Assembly (NCBI RefSeq): GCF_039954625.1
Contig: NZ_CP157199.1
Span: 2,728,001-2,792,000 of the forward strand
DNA length: 64,000 nucleotides
Direction: 5' to 3'
Origin: Pontimicrobium sp. SW4
Lineage (GTDB): Bacteria; Bacteroidota; Bacteroidia; Flavobacteriales; Flavobacteriaceae
Within the stretch, counting starts at the first letter, position 1. Each line of letters begins with the position of its first letter. Shown piece after piece: positions 8,851-17,562 of the stretch. The position numbers were made by a program, and so were the translations under genes. The notes under the pieces were generated by a model. That model worked only from the letters and a program-made list of their open reading frames with translations, did no database searches and was not told the DNA's origin.

Positions 8851-8876
8851 CATTGTAATTCATTAAATCAAATACA

Positions 8877-10943
8877 ATGACAATTTTTAAGATTAGTAAG
8901 ATTCTCGTGCTTTTATTAATAATAAATATGAGCGCTTGCGCACAAGATTCCAAACAAACTGAAATAAAATGGGATACTTGGGGAGTTCCACATATATCCG
9001 CTCAAAATGAAGAAGATGCTTATTATGCTTTTGGTTGGGCACAAATGAAAGCACACGGAGATCTTATTTTGCAATCGTATGCAAAAGCCAGAGGACGTTC
9101 AGCTGAATATTGGGGAGGTAAGCAAAACCTTGAAAGTGATAAACTAATAAATAGACTTAATATTCCTAATAGAGCTCAACAATGGTATGATGTTCAAAAT
9201 GAAGACACAAAAAAAATGCTAATAAACTTTGTAGCAGGGATGAATGATTTTTATAAGAACAATCCAAATCAAATAAGCGACAAGCTTAAAGCAGTTTTTC
9301 CTTTAAATCATATCGATCCACTGGCACAACTTCAAGTGTCATATCATTTAAGTGTTGGCGCTTTTGCTATGCAGCCACAAGCTTCCCAATGGAAAACGGC
9401 AGGGTCAAATGCTTGGGCTATAGGACCTTCAAAATCTGAAACTGGCAATGCGCTATTACTTACTCAACCACATCCACCTTGGTTTCCAGATTATTTGTTT
9501 TTTGAGGCTCATTTAATAAGTGAAAACCTAAATATTTATGGAATAGCTTTAGTAGGAAGCCCTAGTATCGCGATGGGATTTAATGAAAATTTAGGATGGG
9601 CACTTACATTCAATCAAGCAGATACTATGGATTTAATTGAGTTAGAAATTGAGGATGACAAATATTTAATTGAAGGAAGTTGGAAACCTATTGAGTTAAC
9701 AGAAAAAATCATAAAAGTAAAAAAGAAAGACAGCATTTCATTTGAAACTATTCAAGTCAAAAAATCAGATTTTGGCTATATAATAGAAGAAAAAAATGGA
9801 AAAGCACTCGCTTTAAGACTATCTGGATTTGACCGTCCATTTTTTATGCAACAATTTAATGAGATGGCCAAGGCAAAGAATTTAAATGAATTTAAAACAG
9901 CCACAAAAAAACTACAATTACCACTACAAAATATTATTTATGCTGATAAAACAGGAGATATATTCTATTTATACAATGGAATAATCCCAAAACGTCCTGA
10001 AGGTAATTTAAATGAATGGTCTAAAATAATTCCATCGAATAAGCTAGGTGCACTAGTAACAGAATATGTGTTATACAGTGATTTGCCAAAATTCACTAAT
10101 CCAAAATCTGGTTTTGTAGCAAACTCAAATAATGATCCTTGGACAAGTACCTACCCATACGAAATCTTCCCTAAAGATTATGCATCCTATATTACCGATA
10201 AACCATTTATGAATTTCGATAATAGAAGCAGAAATTCTCTTAAAATGATTGTTAAAGAAGATAAACTTAGCTTTGATGAAATAGTAAAGCTTCAGTCTTC
10301 TACTTACGCTGAATTAACAGATAGAACACTTCCTGAATTAGTGGAATTTGCAGAAACATCTACAGACTCGTTATTAAATAAAGCTGCAGCAGTTTTAAAA
10401 AAATGGGATAAAACCTTAGATGCGTCTAGCAAAGGCTCGGTTCTTTATGTAAATTGGTTTAACTCATTAAAGAAAACTAAGGTGTTTGAAGTTGAATTTA
10501 CAAAGGAAGACCCTCTTAACACTCCAAATACACTTACTAAAGAAGCCAAAAGACTACTTTTAAAAGCAGTTGAAAAAACAAAAGAGAAATACAGTAAACT
10601 TGATATATCTTGGGGAGAAGTATACGAAACTAATTATGCTAACAAGAATTTTAAAGGAGGGCTAGGATTGAGTGAAGTTGGTAGCTTTAATGCTGGTTTT
10701 TACCGTCCTATGTCTAAAACAAAATATACTTTATTAGGTGGTTCGGCCTTTACCTCTGTTGTTGAATTCAGCGATAAAATTAGGGCAAAGGGTGTTTTGA
10801 GCTATGGAAATGCATCCCAAAAAGATTCTCCCTTTAATGGAGACCAGTTAGAGTTATTAATAGACGGAAAACTTAGGGATATTTGGTTTTATCCAAACGA
10901 TATAGACAAACATCTATATTTAAAGGAAATAGTAAAAAATTAA
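8877..10943 (+). CDS. Penicillin acylase family (S45, Ntn-hydrolase) lipoprotein, second copy
   Basis: 688 residues with a lipoprotein signal (lipobox MSAC, Cys21). It has the S45 layout: WDTWGVPHI near the start of the alpha-chain, the nucleophile motif AGSNAWAIG (Ser177), then QPHPPW, GFNENLGWALTFNQAD and IIYADKTGDIFYLYNG in the beta-chain. It is as long as known acyl-homoserine-lactone and penicillin acylases. The closest family resemblance by motif is to the aculeacin/AHL acylase branch, but I cannot assign a substrate. Its regulator is probably the AraC protein just upstream. A strong terminator follows. Together with 4088-6250 it gives two S45 enzymes within 7 kb. Confidence 0.88.
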   Translation: MTIFKISKILVLLLIINMSACAQDSKQTEIKWDTWGVPHISAQNEEDAYYAFGWAQMKAHGDLILQSYAKARGRSAEYWGGKQNLESDKLINRLNIPNRAQQWYDVQNEDTKKMLINFVAGMNDFYKNNPNQISDKLKAVFPLNHIDPLAQLQVSYHLSVGAFAMQPQASQWKTAGSNAWAIGPSKSETGNALLLTQPHPPWFPDYLFFEAHLISENLNIYGIALVGSPSIAMGFNENLGWALTFNQADTMDLIELEIEDDKYLIEGSWKPIELTEKIIKVKKKDSISFETIQVKKSDFGYIIEEKNGKALALRLSGFDRPFFMQQFNEMAKAKNLNEFKTATKKLQLPLQNIIYADKTGDIFYLYNGIIPKRPEGNLNEWSKIIPSNKLGALVTEYVLYSDLPKFTNPKSGFVANSNNDPWTSTYPYEIFPKDYASYITDKPFMNFDNRSRNSLKMIVKEDKLSFDEIVKLQSSTYAELTDRTLPELVEFAETSTDSLLNKAAAVLKKWDKTLDASSKGSVLYVNWFNSLKKTKVFEVEFTKEDPLNTPNTLTKEAKRLLLKAVEKTKEKYSKLDISWGEVYETNYANKNFKGGLGLSEVGSFNAGFYRPMSKTKYTLLGGSAFTSVVEFSDKIRAKGVLSYGNASQKDSPFNGDQLELLIDGKLRDIWFYPNDIDKHLYLKEIVKN

Positions 10944-10960
10944 ATACAATTTATTTTTAG

Positions 10961-10991
10961 AAAAGCCTCAACTTAATTGAGGCTTTTTTTT
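10961..10991 (+). terminator. Rho-independent terminator after the S45 acylase gene
   Basis: An 11-bp perfect stem, AAAAGCCTCAA with TTGAGGCTTTT, encloses a 5-base loop (CTTAA) and runs into a T tract. It sits 18 bases after the stop codon. The A tract on the other side means it can also end the convergent gene at 11022. Confidence 0.9.
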
Positions 10992-11021
10992 AATAAATAG
11001 AACTCTCCAACCATATTCTAC

Positions 11022-12461
11022 TTATTTTTTAACAGCTATTTTTTTAGTTGCTTTCCCTTTATTTGTAATAATTTCTACATAATAAAGCCCATCAGCAAAA
11101 TTAGAGGCTCTTATTACAGGTTTGGTTTCGGTAGCAACTAACTGACCTAAATTATTATAAACATTTGCTTTTTGTAACTCTAAACCGTCTTTAAGTTCAA
11201 TGTTAAATTGACTTTTTACTGGGTTTGGGTACATGCTAAATTTTGACAATACATACTCATTTGACGATAATATGACTCCACTAACATCAAACACATAAGC
11301 ACTACCTTTACCTCCAAGATTACTTGGGGCACCAAAAGCAACTTTAGAACCATCATTTGATAGACTTACTGAAGTGCCCGCTGATGAAGCATTAACATCT
11401 ATATTTGATCCAGCTTTAGACCACACACCCCCAATATATTGAAACACTTGAACATAATTATCACCAGATGGAGCGCCAGTAGCTACAATAGATCCATTGG
11501 CTGATATAGCTACAAATTCACCTAAACGACTATCTGCTGCTTCACCATCTATATCTCCTCCCAATTGTGACCAACTACCACCGCTATATTGAAAAACTCG
11601 CACACTACCTGATGCGTTACCGTTTCCATCATTAAGAAAAGAGCCTACAGCCACAATATTTCCATCGCTTGAAATACTCACAGATCCAGATCTATCATTT
11701 GCTGCTTCACCATCTATATCGTCACCTAATTGTGACCAAGTACCACCGCTGTATCTATAAATTCTTACATGCCCAGCATCAATTCCATTACCATCATTAT
11801 ATAAAGCTCCAATAACAACTGTAGAGCCATCATTACTTAGGCTTACAGAAGCACCTGATAAATCACCTGCTGTTTCACCGTCAATATCACCTCCTAATTT
11901 TGACCATGTGCCACCATTGTATTGATATACTCTTACATGACCAGAATTAGTTCCATTTCCATCATCTGAATTCGCTCCAATAGCTACTATAGTTCCATCA
12001 CCAGACATACTAATTGAATCACCTGATGAACTGTCTGATACGCCATCTATATCTACCCCCAGCTGTGACCAACTACCGCCACTAAATTGGTATACGCGTA
12101 CATGACCTGATTTAGTGCCATTACCATCATTAAAAGGTGTTCCAATTGCTACCGTGAAGCCATCATTAGATAAGCTTACTGCTCGACCAGATTGATCACT
12201 CGGTGCTTCTCCATCAATATCACTACCCAATTGTAACCATGCACCACCACTAAATTGAAATACTCGAACATGACCTGATGCTGCCCCGTTACCTCCGTTA
12301 TTAGAAGCGCCTATTGCAACAACAGTTCCATCACCTGATATAGAGGCTGAACTTCCAAATCGGTCCTCCCAATTTTCACCATCAATATTAATACCTAATT
12401 GTGTTTGGCTAAAAATAGCTAATGGTAAAATAAATACTAATAATTGTAATTGTTTTTTCAT
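11022..12461 (-). CDS. Repeat-rich surface/secreted protein with T9SS type A sorting domain
   Basis: About 479 residues from ATG 12461, which gives a clean signal peptide ending IFSQ; the start at 12485 would precede it. The body has seven FG-GAP-like repeats of about 55 residues, each built around GHVRVFQ.SGG.W.QLG.DIDGE, then S.S.DG..VAIGA and NDGNG. The last about 75 residues form a T9SS C-terminal domain (MYPNPVKSQF, YNNLGQLV, FADGLYYVEI, ending in lysines). The protein should be exported by SecYEG, moved across the outer membrane by the Por machinery and attached or released there. Repeat number may vary among strains. Binding partner unknown. Confidence 0.85.
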   Translation of the reverse strand: MKKQLQLLVFILPLAIFSQTQLGINIDGENWEDRFGSSASISGDGTVVAIGASNNGGNGAASGHVRVFQFSGGAWLQLGSDIDGEAPSDQSGRAVSLSNDGFTVAIGTPFNDGNGTKSGHVRVYQFSGGSWSQLGVDIDGVSDSSSGDSISMSGDGTIVAIGANSDDGNGTNSGHVRVYQYNGGTWSKLGGDIDGETAGDLSGASVSLSNDGSTVVIGALYNDGNGIDAGHVRIYRYSGGTWSQLGDDIDGEAANDRSGSVSISSDGNIVAVGSFLNDGNGNASGSVRVFQYSGGSWSQLGGDIDGEAADSRLGEFVAISANGSIVATGAPSGDNYVQVFQYIGGVWSKAGSNIDVNASSAGTSVSLSNDGSKVAFGAPSNLGGKGSAYVFDVSGVILSSNEYVLSKFSMYPNPVKSQFNIELKDGLELQKANVYNNLGQLVATETKPVIRASNFADGLYYVEIITNKGKATKKIAVKK

Positions 12462-12762
12462 GTCAAATATTGTTTTGTTGTACAAAACAAGCTATTAAAC
12501 TGGTTGAGATTTTAAAAAATGATGTGTAAGTAATGAATTATGATTTTAAGAGTTAATATGGATAGGCAAACCTATTGTTAATTGTAAGTAATAAATAATT
12601 AAGCGTTATTTTAAACAAGACTTTTGCTCAATATTTATCCCATTTGCATCCATTGAATGAATTGGAGTTACTACATTTACTCGGACAGAAATTAGTAGAA
12701 TATTATAGGAGATAAAAACAAACGATTAAATCTAATTTGTTGTACCTATGTTGTACCTGAAT
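12462..12762. other. Intergenic region beside the tRNA pair, with a short orphan frame and a TTGTACCT repeat
   Basis: This ~300-bp stretch has no complete gene. A frame from 12614 to 12715 (33 codons then stop, no start codon) reads like a protein tail with leucine-rich helix character (ELELLHLLGQKLVEYYRR). Just beyond it, TTGTACCT occurs twice 11 bases apart (12740 and 12751), close to the 3' end of tRNA-Leu. This could be the scar of an element once integrated at the tRNA gene, but I recognise no integrase sequence. Confidence 0.3.
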
Positions 12763-12800
12763 AAAAAAAGCCTTTATAAGAAATCTTACAAAGGCTTTTG
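12763..12800 (-). terminator. Terminator of the tRNA-Gly/tRNA-Leu transcript
   Basis: Read on the minus strand, an imperfect stem (AAAAGCCTTTGTAAG against CTTATAAAGGCTTTT) ends in a run of T. It starts one base beyond the mature 3' end of tRNA-Leu, as expected for a tRNA operon terminator. Confidence 0.8.
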
Positions 12801-12884
12801 TACTGAAGGCGGGACTTGAACCCGCACGGACTAATGTCCATTGGATTTTAAGTCCAACGTGTCTACCAATTCCACCACTTCAGC
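12801..12884 (-). tRNA. tRNA-Leu (anticodon UAA)
   Basis: The minus strand folds into a class II tRNA. The acceptor stem is GCTGAAG with CTTCAGT, followed by discriminator A. The anticodon stem TTGGA/TCCAA holds loop CTTAAAA with anticodon TAA. A long variable arm precedes the T arm GCGGGTTCAAGTCCCGC. CCA is not encoded. It is the second gene of a two-tRNA transcript with tRNA-Gly upstream. Confidence 0.96.
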
Positions 12885-12907
12885 ATTGGTATATTTTTAT
12901 AGTGTAG

Positions 12908-12979
12908 AGCGAAAGACGGGATTTGAACCCGCGACCCTCACCTTGGCAAGGTGATGCTCTACCCCTGAGCTACTTTCGC
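12908..12979 (-). tRNA. tRNA-Gly (anticodon GCC)
   Basis: The minus strand gives a standard cloverleaf. The acceptor stem is GCGAAAG with CTTTCGC and discriminator T. The D arm is AGCTCAGGGGTAGAGC. The anticodon loop is TTGCCAA (anticodon GCC), and the T arm is GCGGGTTCAAATCCCGT. CCA is not encoded. The gap to tRNA-Leu is 23 bp. Confidence 0.97.
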
Positions 12980-13016
12980 AGTTTTTAATGAACGTACAAT
13001 CCTATGATTGCGGATG

Positions 13017-13046
13017 CAAATTTAAAACAATTCTAATAATAGCAAA
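13017..13046 (-). promoter_or_regulatory. Flavobacterial sigma-A promoter of the tRNA-Gly/tRNA-Leu operon
   Basis: On the minus strand TTTG (13043-13046) is followed, after 18 bases, by TAAATTTG (13017-13024). This matches the Bacteroidota consensus TTTG-N17/19-TAnnTTTG. The predicted start is near 13010, about 30 bases before the mature tRNA-Gly. It lies between the end of mutS and the tRNA pair, so the tRNAs need not depend on read-through from mutS. Confidence 0.75.
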
Positions 13047-13062
13047 GGCTTTTTTATAATTT

Positions 13063-15672
13063 TTATGCTCTTTTCTTTTTTTGCAACATTCGCTTTATTT
13101 CATTAAGCTTCATTAAAGCTTCAACAGGTGTTAGCGTATTAATATCGATGTGCAAAATCTCATCTTTAATTTCCTCTAAAAGAGGGTCATCCAAATTAAA
13201 AAAGCTTAACTGCATTTCATCATTTAGCGACTTTACTTTATCTGTTAACTCTTCACTAGAATGTGATTTTTCTAATTGCTTCAATATTTTGTTTGCTCTA
13301 TGGATTACTTGCTGTGGCATTCCTGCCATTTTTGCTACATGTATCCCAAAACTATGCTGACTTCCACCTTCAACCAGTTTTCTTAAAAACAATACATTGT
13401 CCTTAAGTTCTTTAATAGAAACATTATAGTTTTTAATGCGCTCAAAGGTTTCGGTCATTTCATTGAGCTCATGATAATGCGTTGCAAATAAGGTTTTTGC
13501 TTTAGATGGATGCTCGTGTAAATATTCGCTAATTGCCCAAGCAATAGAAATCCCATCGTAAGTACTCGTACCTCGACCAATCTCATCTAATAACACTAAA
13601 CTACGCTCAGAAATGTTATTTAGAATAGAAGCTGTCTCATTCATTTCAACCATAAACGTTGATTCTCCCATAGAGATATTATCACTTGCTCCTACTCTCG
13701 TAAATATTTTATCTACCAAACCAATTCTAGCACTTTCAGCTGGTACAAAACTTCCTATTTGAGCTAGTAGTACGATTAAAGCTGTTTGACGTAAAATAGC
13801 TGATTTACCAGACATGTTAGGTCCAGTTATCATAATGATTTGTTGTGAAGTCCTATCTAAAAATAAATCGTTAGCAATGTAGGGCTCGCCTATTGGCAAT
13901 TGTTTTTCAATAACTGGATGGCGTCCATTTTTAATATCCAAATCGAACGATTCATCCATTGTTGGATACACATAATTATTTTCTTTTGCCAATTGCGTAA
14001 AACCACATAAACAATCTAATTGACCAATTAAACTGGCATTTTGTTGAACTGGTTTGATGTATTGATTCATCCAAGCAACTAACTCATTAAATAATTGCTG
14101 TTCTATGGCTAAAATGCGTTCTTCAGCTCCTAATATTTTCGATTCGTATTCCTTTAATTCTTCGGTAATGTAGCGCTCCGCATTTACCAAGGTTTGTTTA
14201 CGAATCCACTCTTCTGGGACTTTATCTTTATGCGTATTTCTTACTTCAATATAATATCCAAACACATTATTAGATGCTATTTTAAGTGACGTAATTCCTG
14301 TACGCTCACTTTCTCGCTCTAACATTTTATTTAGGTAATCTTTACCTGAAAAAGCTAAATCACGAAGTTCTTTTAATTCAGAAGAAAAATCAGAAGAAAT
14401 AGAGTTTCCTTTCAATATGTTTACTGGCGCATCTTCGTTTAAAGTCTCCTTAATTTTTTCTCGAAGTAGGTCGCAGCTTTGAATATTGTCTCCAATAATT
14501 TTTAGTGCTTCATTAGCACAATTACTAGCGAGTGCCTTTATTGGAACAATCGCTTCTAAAGAATTTTTAAGCTGAATAACCTCTCTAGGATTCACTTTTC
14601 CTGTCGCTATTTTAGATATTAAACGCTCAATATCTCCTATATGCTTTATCTGATGCTGTACTTTATGTAATACGGCATCATTATCCAGTAAATATTGTAT
14701 AACCTCATGTCTATTCTTGATTTTTTTAGCATTCTTTAAAGGCAATGCTAACCAACGCTTAAGCATACGTGCTCCCATTGGAGAAATCGTTTTGTCTATG
14801 ACATTAATTAACGTAACAGCATTTACATTTGTTGAATTATAGAGCTCAAGATTTCTAATAGTAAACTTATCCATCCAAACATAGGCATCTTCAGCAATAC
14901 GCTGTATAGATGTAATATGTTGCAATTTATGATGCTGTGTTTCGCCTAAATAATGCATAATCGCACCAGAAGCTACAATGCCTTCGTATAAATCTTCAAT
15001 TCCAAAACCTTTTAATGACTTTGTTTGAAAGTGATTATTCAAGGTTTCATTGGCATAATCGTCTTGAAACACCCAATCTTCCATATAAAATGTATGAAAA
15101 TCGTTGCCAAATGTTTCAGAAAACGTTGTCCGTTTTTGCTTTTCAATTAAGACCTCACTAGGATTAAAATTTTGAAGCAGTTTATCTATATATTCAGCAT
15201 TCCCTTGAGAGGTTAAAAACTCTCCTGTGGAGACATCCAAAAACGATACGCCAATATATTTACCAAAATATACTGATGCTAAAAAGTTATTAGATTTTGA
15301 GCTTAACACCTCATCATTCAAGGCAACTCCAGGAGTGACCAATTCTGTCACACCACGTTTTACAATAGTTTTAGTTTGCTTTGGATCTTCCAACTGGTCG
15401 CAAATAGCAACACGCTCACCTGCTTTTACTAGCTTTGGCAAATAAGTGTTTAATGAATGATGCGGAAATCCAGCAAGTTCAGTTTCACTTTCACTTCCTG
15501 CACCTCGCTTGGTAAGAATAATATCTAAAATTTTAGATGCTTTTACAGCGTCACCACCAAAAGTTTCATAAAAATCTCCTACTCTAAAAAGCAACAACGC
15601 ATCAGGATACTTTACCTTTATGGCATTGTATTGTTTCATTAATGGTGTTACCTTTTTTGCTTTTTTAGCCAA
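13063..15672 (-). CDS. mutS: DNA mismatch repair protein MutS
   Basis: 869 residues, the normal MutS length. MutS binds mismatches and small loops as a clamp and recruits MutL. Visible motifs: the mismatch-reading phenylalanine loop in [13 protein letters not shown] (residues about 28-40), the ATPase P-loop GPNMSGKS near residue 615, [12 protein letters not shown] near 695 and FATHYHEL shortly after. The proposed start is a TTG, giving [16 protein letters not shown]; the in-frame ATG at 15639 would remove 11 residues but keep the mismatch-binding domain whole. It is single and lies upstream of the tRNA pair on the same strand. Confidence 0.97.
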   Translation of the reverse strand: MAKKAKKVTPLMKQYNAIKVKYPDALLLFRVGDFYETFGGDAVKASKILDIILTKRGAGSESETELAGFPHHSLNTYLPKLVKAGERVAICDQLEDPKQTKTIVKRGVTELVTPGVALNDEVLSSKSNNFLASVYFGKYIGVSFLDVSTGEFLTSQGNAEYIDKLLQNFNPSEVLIEKQKRTTFSETFGNDFHTFYMEDWVFQDDYANETLNNHFQTKSLKGFGIEDLYEGIVASGAIMHYLGETQHHKLQHITSIQRIAEDAYVWMDKFTIRNLELYNSTNVNAVTLINVIDKTISPMGARMLKRWLALPLKNAKKIKNRHEVIQYLLDNDAVLHKVQHQIKHIGDIERLISKIATGKVNPREVIQLKNSLEAIVPIKALASNCANEALKIIGDNIQSCDLLREKIKETLNEDAPVNILKGNSISSDFSSELKELRDLAFSGKDYLNKMLERESERTGITSLKIASNNVFGYYIEVRNTHKDKVPEEWIRKQTLVNAERYITEELKEYESKILGAEERILAIEQQLFNELVAWMNQYIKPVQQNASLIGQLDCLCGFTQLAKENNYVYPTMDESFDLDIKNGRHPVIEKQLPIGEPYIANDLFLDRTSQQIIMITGPNMSGKSAILRQTALIVLLAQIGSFVPAESARIGLVDKIFTRVGASDNISMGESTFMVEMNETASILNNISERSLVLLDEIGRGTSTYDGISIAWAISEYLHEHPSKAKTLFATHYHELNEMTETFERIKNYNVSIKELKDNVLFLRKLVEGGSQHSFGIHVAKMAGMPQQVIHRANKILKQLEKSHSSEELTDKVKSLNDEMQLSFFNLDDPLLEEIKDEILHIDINTLTPVEALMKLNEIKRMLQKKKRA

Positions 15673-15992
15673 TTTTAAGTGATTTTTATATGTTACTTTT
15701 GCATTAGAAATGATTCTCGATACTTTTTGAATGCTATCAAAATACTCGAATTGATATTTCTAATTATTTTACGTCAGTTTGAGTGATTTACCTTTGGCAA
15801 ATTGTATCGAAAACAAGTAAAATTAAGAATGCTAATGTAACTAATATTTCATGTTTTGTGAAGGCTTAACATTATAAGTTATTTACAATTATTGGGAGAT
15901 TTTAACAACAGTTGATAGTCATTTTGAACAAGGTAAAGAATCTTCACTAAAAAGATGCTTCGACTGCGCTCAGCATGACAAAAAAAATTTTG
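15673..15992. other. 320-bp divergent intergenic region between mutS and the methyltransferase gene
   Basis: The region separates mutS (minus) from the SpoU-type gene (plus). It holds the short dispersed repeat at 15918-15980 and a plus-strand TACCTTTG (15789-15796), a possible -7 box without a TTG at the right distance. No other coding frame or hairpin stands out. Confidence 0.5.
15918..15980. repeat. Short dispersed intergenic repeat with inverted ends
   Basis: The unit opens GTCATTTTGAAC and closes GCTCAGCATGAC, so the ends are imperfect inverted repeats. The inner part TGCTTCGACTGCGCTCAG belongs to a repeat type that I recall as widespread between genes in flavobacterial genomes. The last bases supply an ATG in frame with the next gene, which makes an over-long start at 15975 look attractive but unlikely. 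Confidence 0.55.
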
Positions 15993-16520
15993 ATGCGGAA
16001 ACTAAAAAATAGCGAACTAGATAGATTGTCCATTGATGAGTTTAAGGAATCTAAAAAAACGCCTCTAATTGTGATTTTAGACAACATTAGAAGTCTCAAT
16101 AATATTGGGAGTGTCTTTCGAACAAGTGATGCATTTTTAATTGAGAAAATTTATTTATGCGGCATTACTGCTAAACCACCACATAAGGATATTCATAAAA
16201 CAGCGTTGGGAAGTACCGAAACTGTTGATTGGGAATATGTTGAAAGTACGTTAACGCTAGTTGAAAAATTAAAAAGAAACAACATTAAAATTATTTCAAT
16301 CGAACAAGCCGAAAATTCTACAATGCTTAATGACTTTATGCCTGAAGAAGAAACAAGATATGCGATTGTTTTTGGCAATGAAGTGAAAGGTGTACAACAA
16401 GAGGTTGTTAATGCTAGTGATGTGGTGATTGAAATTCCACAATATGGCACCAAGCATTCGTTGAATATTTCGGTGAGTTGTGGTGTTGTGATTTGGGATA
16501 TGTTTTGTAAGCTAACTTAG
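15993..16520 (+). CDS. SpoU/TrmH-family RNA 2'-O-methyltransferase
   Basis: About 175 residues, starting MRKLKNSELDRL. SPOUT-fold motifs are present in order: LDNIRSLNNIGSVFRTSDAF (motif 1, with the conserved Asn and Arg), IVFGNEVKGVQQEV (motif 2) and IPQYGTKHSLNISVSCGVVIWD (motif 3, knot and SAM-binding loop). Such enzymes methylate ribose in tRNA or rRNA. It is shorter than TrmH or RlmB, lacking their extra N-terminal domain, so the target RNA is uncertain. The upstream ATG at 15975 lies within a dispersed repeat and was not chosen. Confidence 0.88.
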   Translation: MRKLKNSELDRLSIDEFKESKKTPLIVILDNIRSLNNIGSVFRTSDAFLIEKIYLCGITAKPPHKDIHKTALGSTETVDWEYVESTLTLVEKLKRNNIKIISIEQAENSTMLNDFMPEEETRYAIVFGNEVKGVQQEVVNASDVVIEIPQYGTKHSLNISVSCGVVIWDMFCKLT

Positions 16521-16577
16521 CTTAACGTCTGATATTAACAGCTAAAAAATCAAACCATAACTTTGGATGCCATTATT

Positions 16578-17012
16578 ATGAAAAGTCTATTCAGAAAACG
16601 AGATAAACCATTAAAGAAGAGATTTTTAACGTTTTCTGATAATAATTTAACAATACCAGAAAGATTCTTTAAGTGGATTAATATGATAGAATCCGAGAAT
16701 TCACCAAATGAAAGTATAAAAGCATTGAATTTCGGATTATTTGAAACTACTAATTCTTATATGATGTATTTAATGGGAGCTGAGAAATTTGATGAAAATG
16801 ATGAGAATTGGGCTTGTAAGGTTGATTATGAACCAAAATATAAATATTTGGATTTAAATGATTCAAAACTTAACGAATCTGGTTGGGAATATGTATTAGA
16901 CTTTAGCGTTTCTTTGATATCAAAATATTTAAAAGAGAATAAAAGTTTCTTAACAAAGATTGAGAATATTACCGCTGGATTCGATGATGGAAATTTAACA
17001 AAAATAAAATAA
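16578..17012 (+). CDS. Hypothetical protein, 144 residues
   Basis: I do not recognise the family. The ATG at 16578 gives MKSLFRKRDKPLKKR, a basic start without a signal peptide, followed by a mixed acidic, aromatic-rich soluble protein (YMMYLMGAEKFDEND, DENWACKVDYEPKYKYLDL). The composition and small size resemble immunity or cytosolic accessory proteins of Bacteroidota, but that is only an impression. It is isolated between the methyltransferase and a convergent operon, and dispersed repeats lie on both sides (15918 and 17049), a setting common for recently acquired genes. Confidence 0.6.
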   Translation: MKSLFRKRDKPLKKRFLTFSDNNLTIPERFFKWINMIESENSPNESIKALNFGLFETTNSYMMYLMGAEKFDENDENWACKVDYEPKYKYLDLNDSKLNESGWEYVLDFSVSLISKYLKENKSFLTKIENITAGFDDGNLTKIK

Positions 17013-17048
17013 TTAATGAGTACCTATCGAAGTTATAAGTAATTTACT

Positions 17049-17074
17049 GGATTCCGCATCAAGTGCGGAATGAC
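17049..17074. repeat. Short palindromic repeat (ATTCCGCA-TCAAG-TGCGGAAT)
   Basis: An 8-bp perfect stem with a 5-base loop is followed by GACA. This is the short REP-like type that I recall between flavobacterial genes. No T tract follows, so a terminator role is doubtful. It lies between the convergent ends of the hypothetical gene at 16578 and the GyrI-like gene. Confidence 0.5.
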
Positions 17075-17082
17075 AAATATTC

Positions 17083-17562
17083 TCAAACCACAGGAATCCA
17101 AATTTCTTCCTCATTTACAGCATTTATTGGACTATAACTTGGGCCTAGCTTTTCAAAATGTGGCCTGTTATCTAGTTTAAATTCAGAATTTGGTAACCAT
17201 TGTGAATGTATATAATGCCAATTTTTTACAAACTCTTGCATAGAATCTTTAAAATCGATTACTAAATAATTTCCAGGATTAATAGTAAGTATTTCCATTC
17301 CAATCGGGACATTATTAAAATTAGTAACCTCAATACCAACCCATTTTTCGAAAGTCATAATTGGTGACACTTTACTAAAATTAAAATCATCATAATTTTG
17401 AAGCGACAATGTATAATCATCTACTCGGTTATTAATTTCTTTTAATCTTGGCATAAATTGCCTTGCTAACTTCCCTGTTTCTTCACTAATCGCTTCAAAA
17501 GACATGTTAGCTTTCATGCCAACAATTAAAATCTCAGGTGATTGAATAATTCTATGCATCAT
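17083..17562 (-). CDS. GyrI-like small-molecule-binding domain protein (AraC effector-binding fold)
   Basis: About 159 residues from the ATG at 17562. A GTG at 17568 would add two residues and the next ATG would remove one. The sequence follows the single-domain GyrI-like/SOUL pattern: ILIVGMKANMSF at the first strand, KWVGIEVTN, PIGMEILTINPGNYLVIDF in the middle and LGPSYSPINAVNEEEIWIPV at the end. Related proteins bind hydrophobic ligands or inhibit gyrase; no DNA-binding domain is present. The start overlaps the 3' end of the folK-dNK gene by about 11 bases, so the two are probably translated from one mRNA. Confidence 0.75.
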   Translation of the reverse strand: MMHRIIQSPEILIVGMKANMSFEAISEETGKLARQFMPRLKEINNRVDDYTLSLQNYDDFNFSKVSPIMTFEKWVGIEVTNFNNVPIGMEILTINPGNYLVIDFKDSMQEFVKNWHYIHSQWLPNSEFKLDNRPHFEKLGPSYSPINAVNEEEIWIPVV

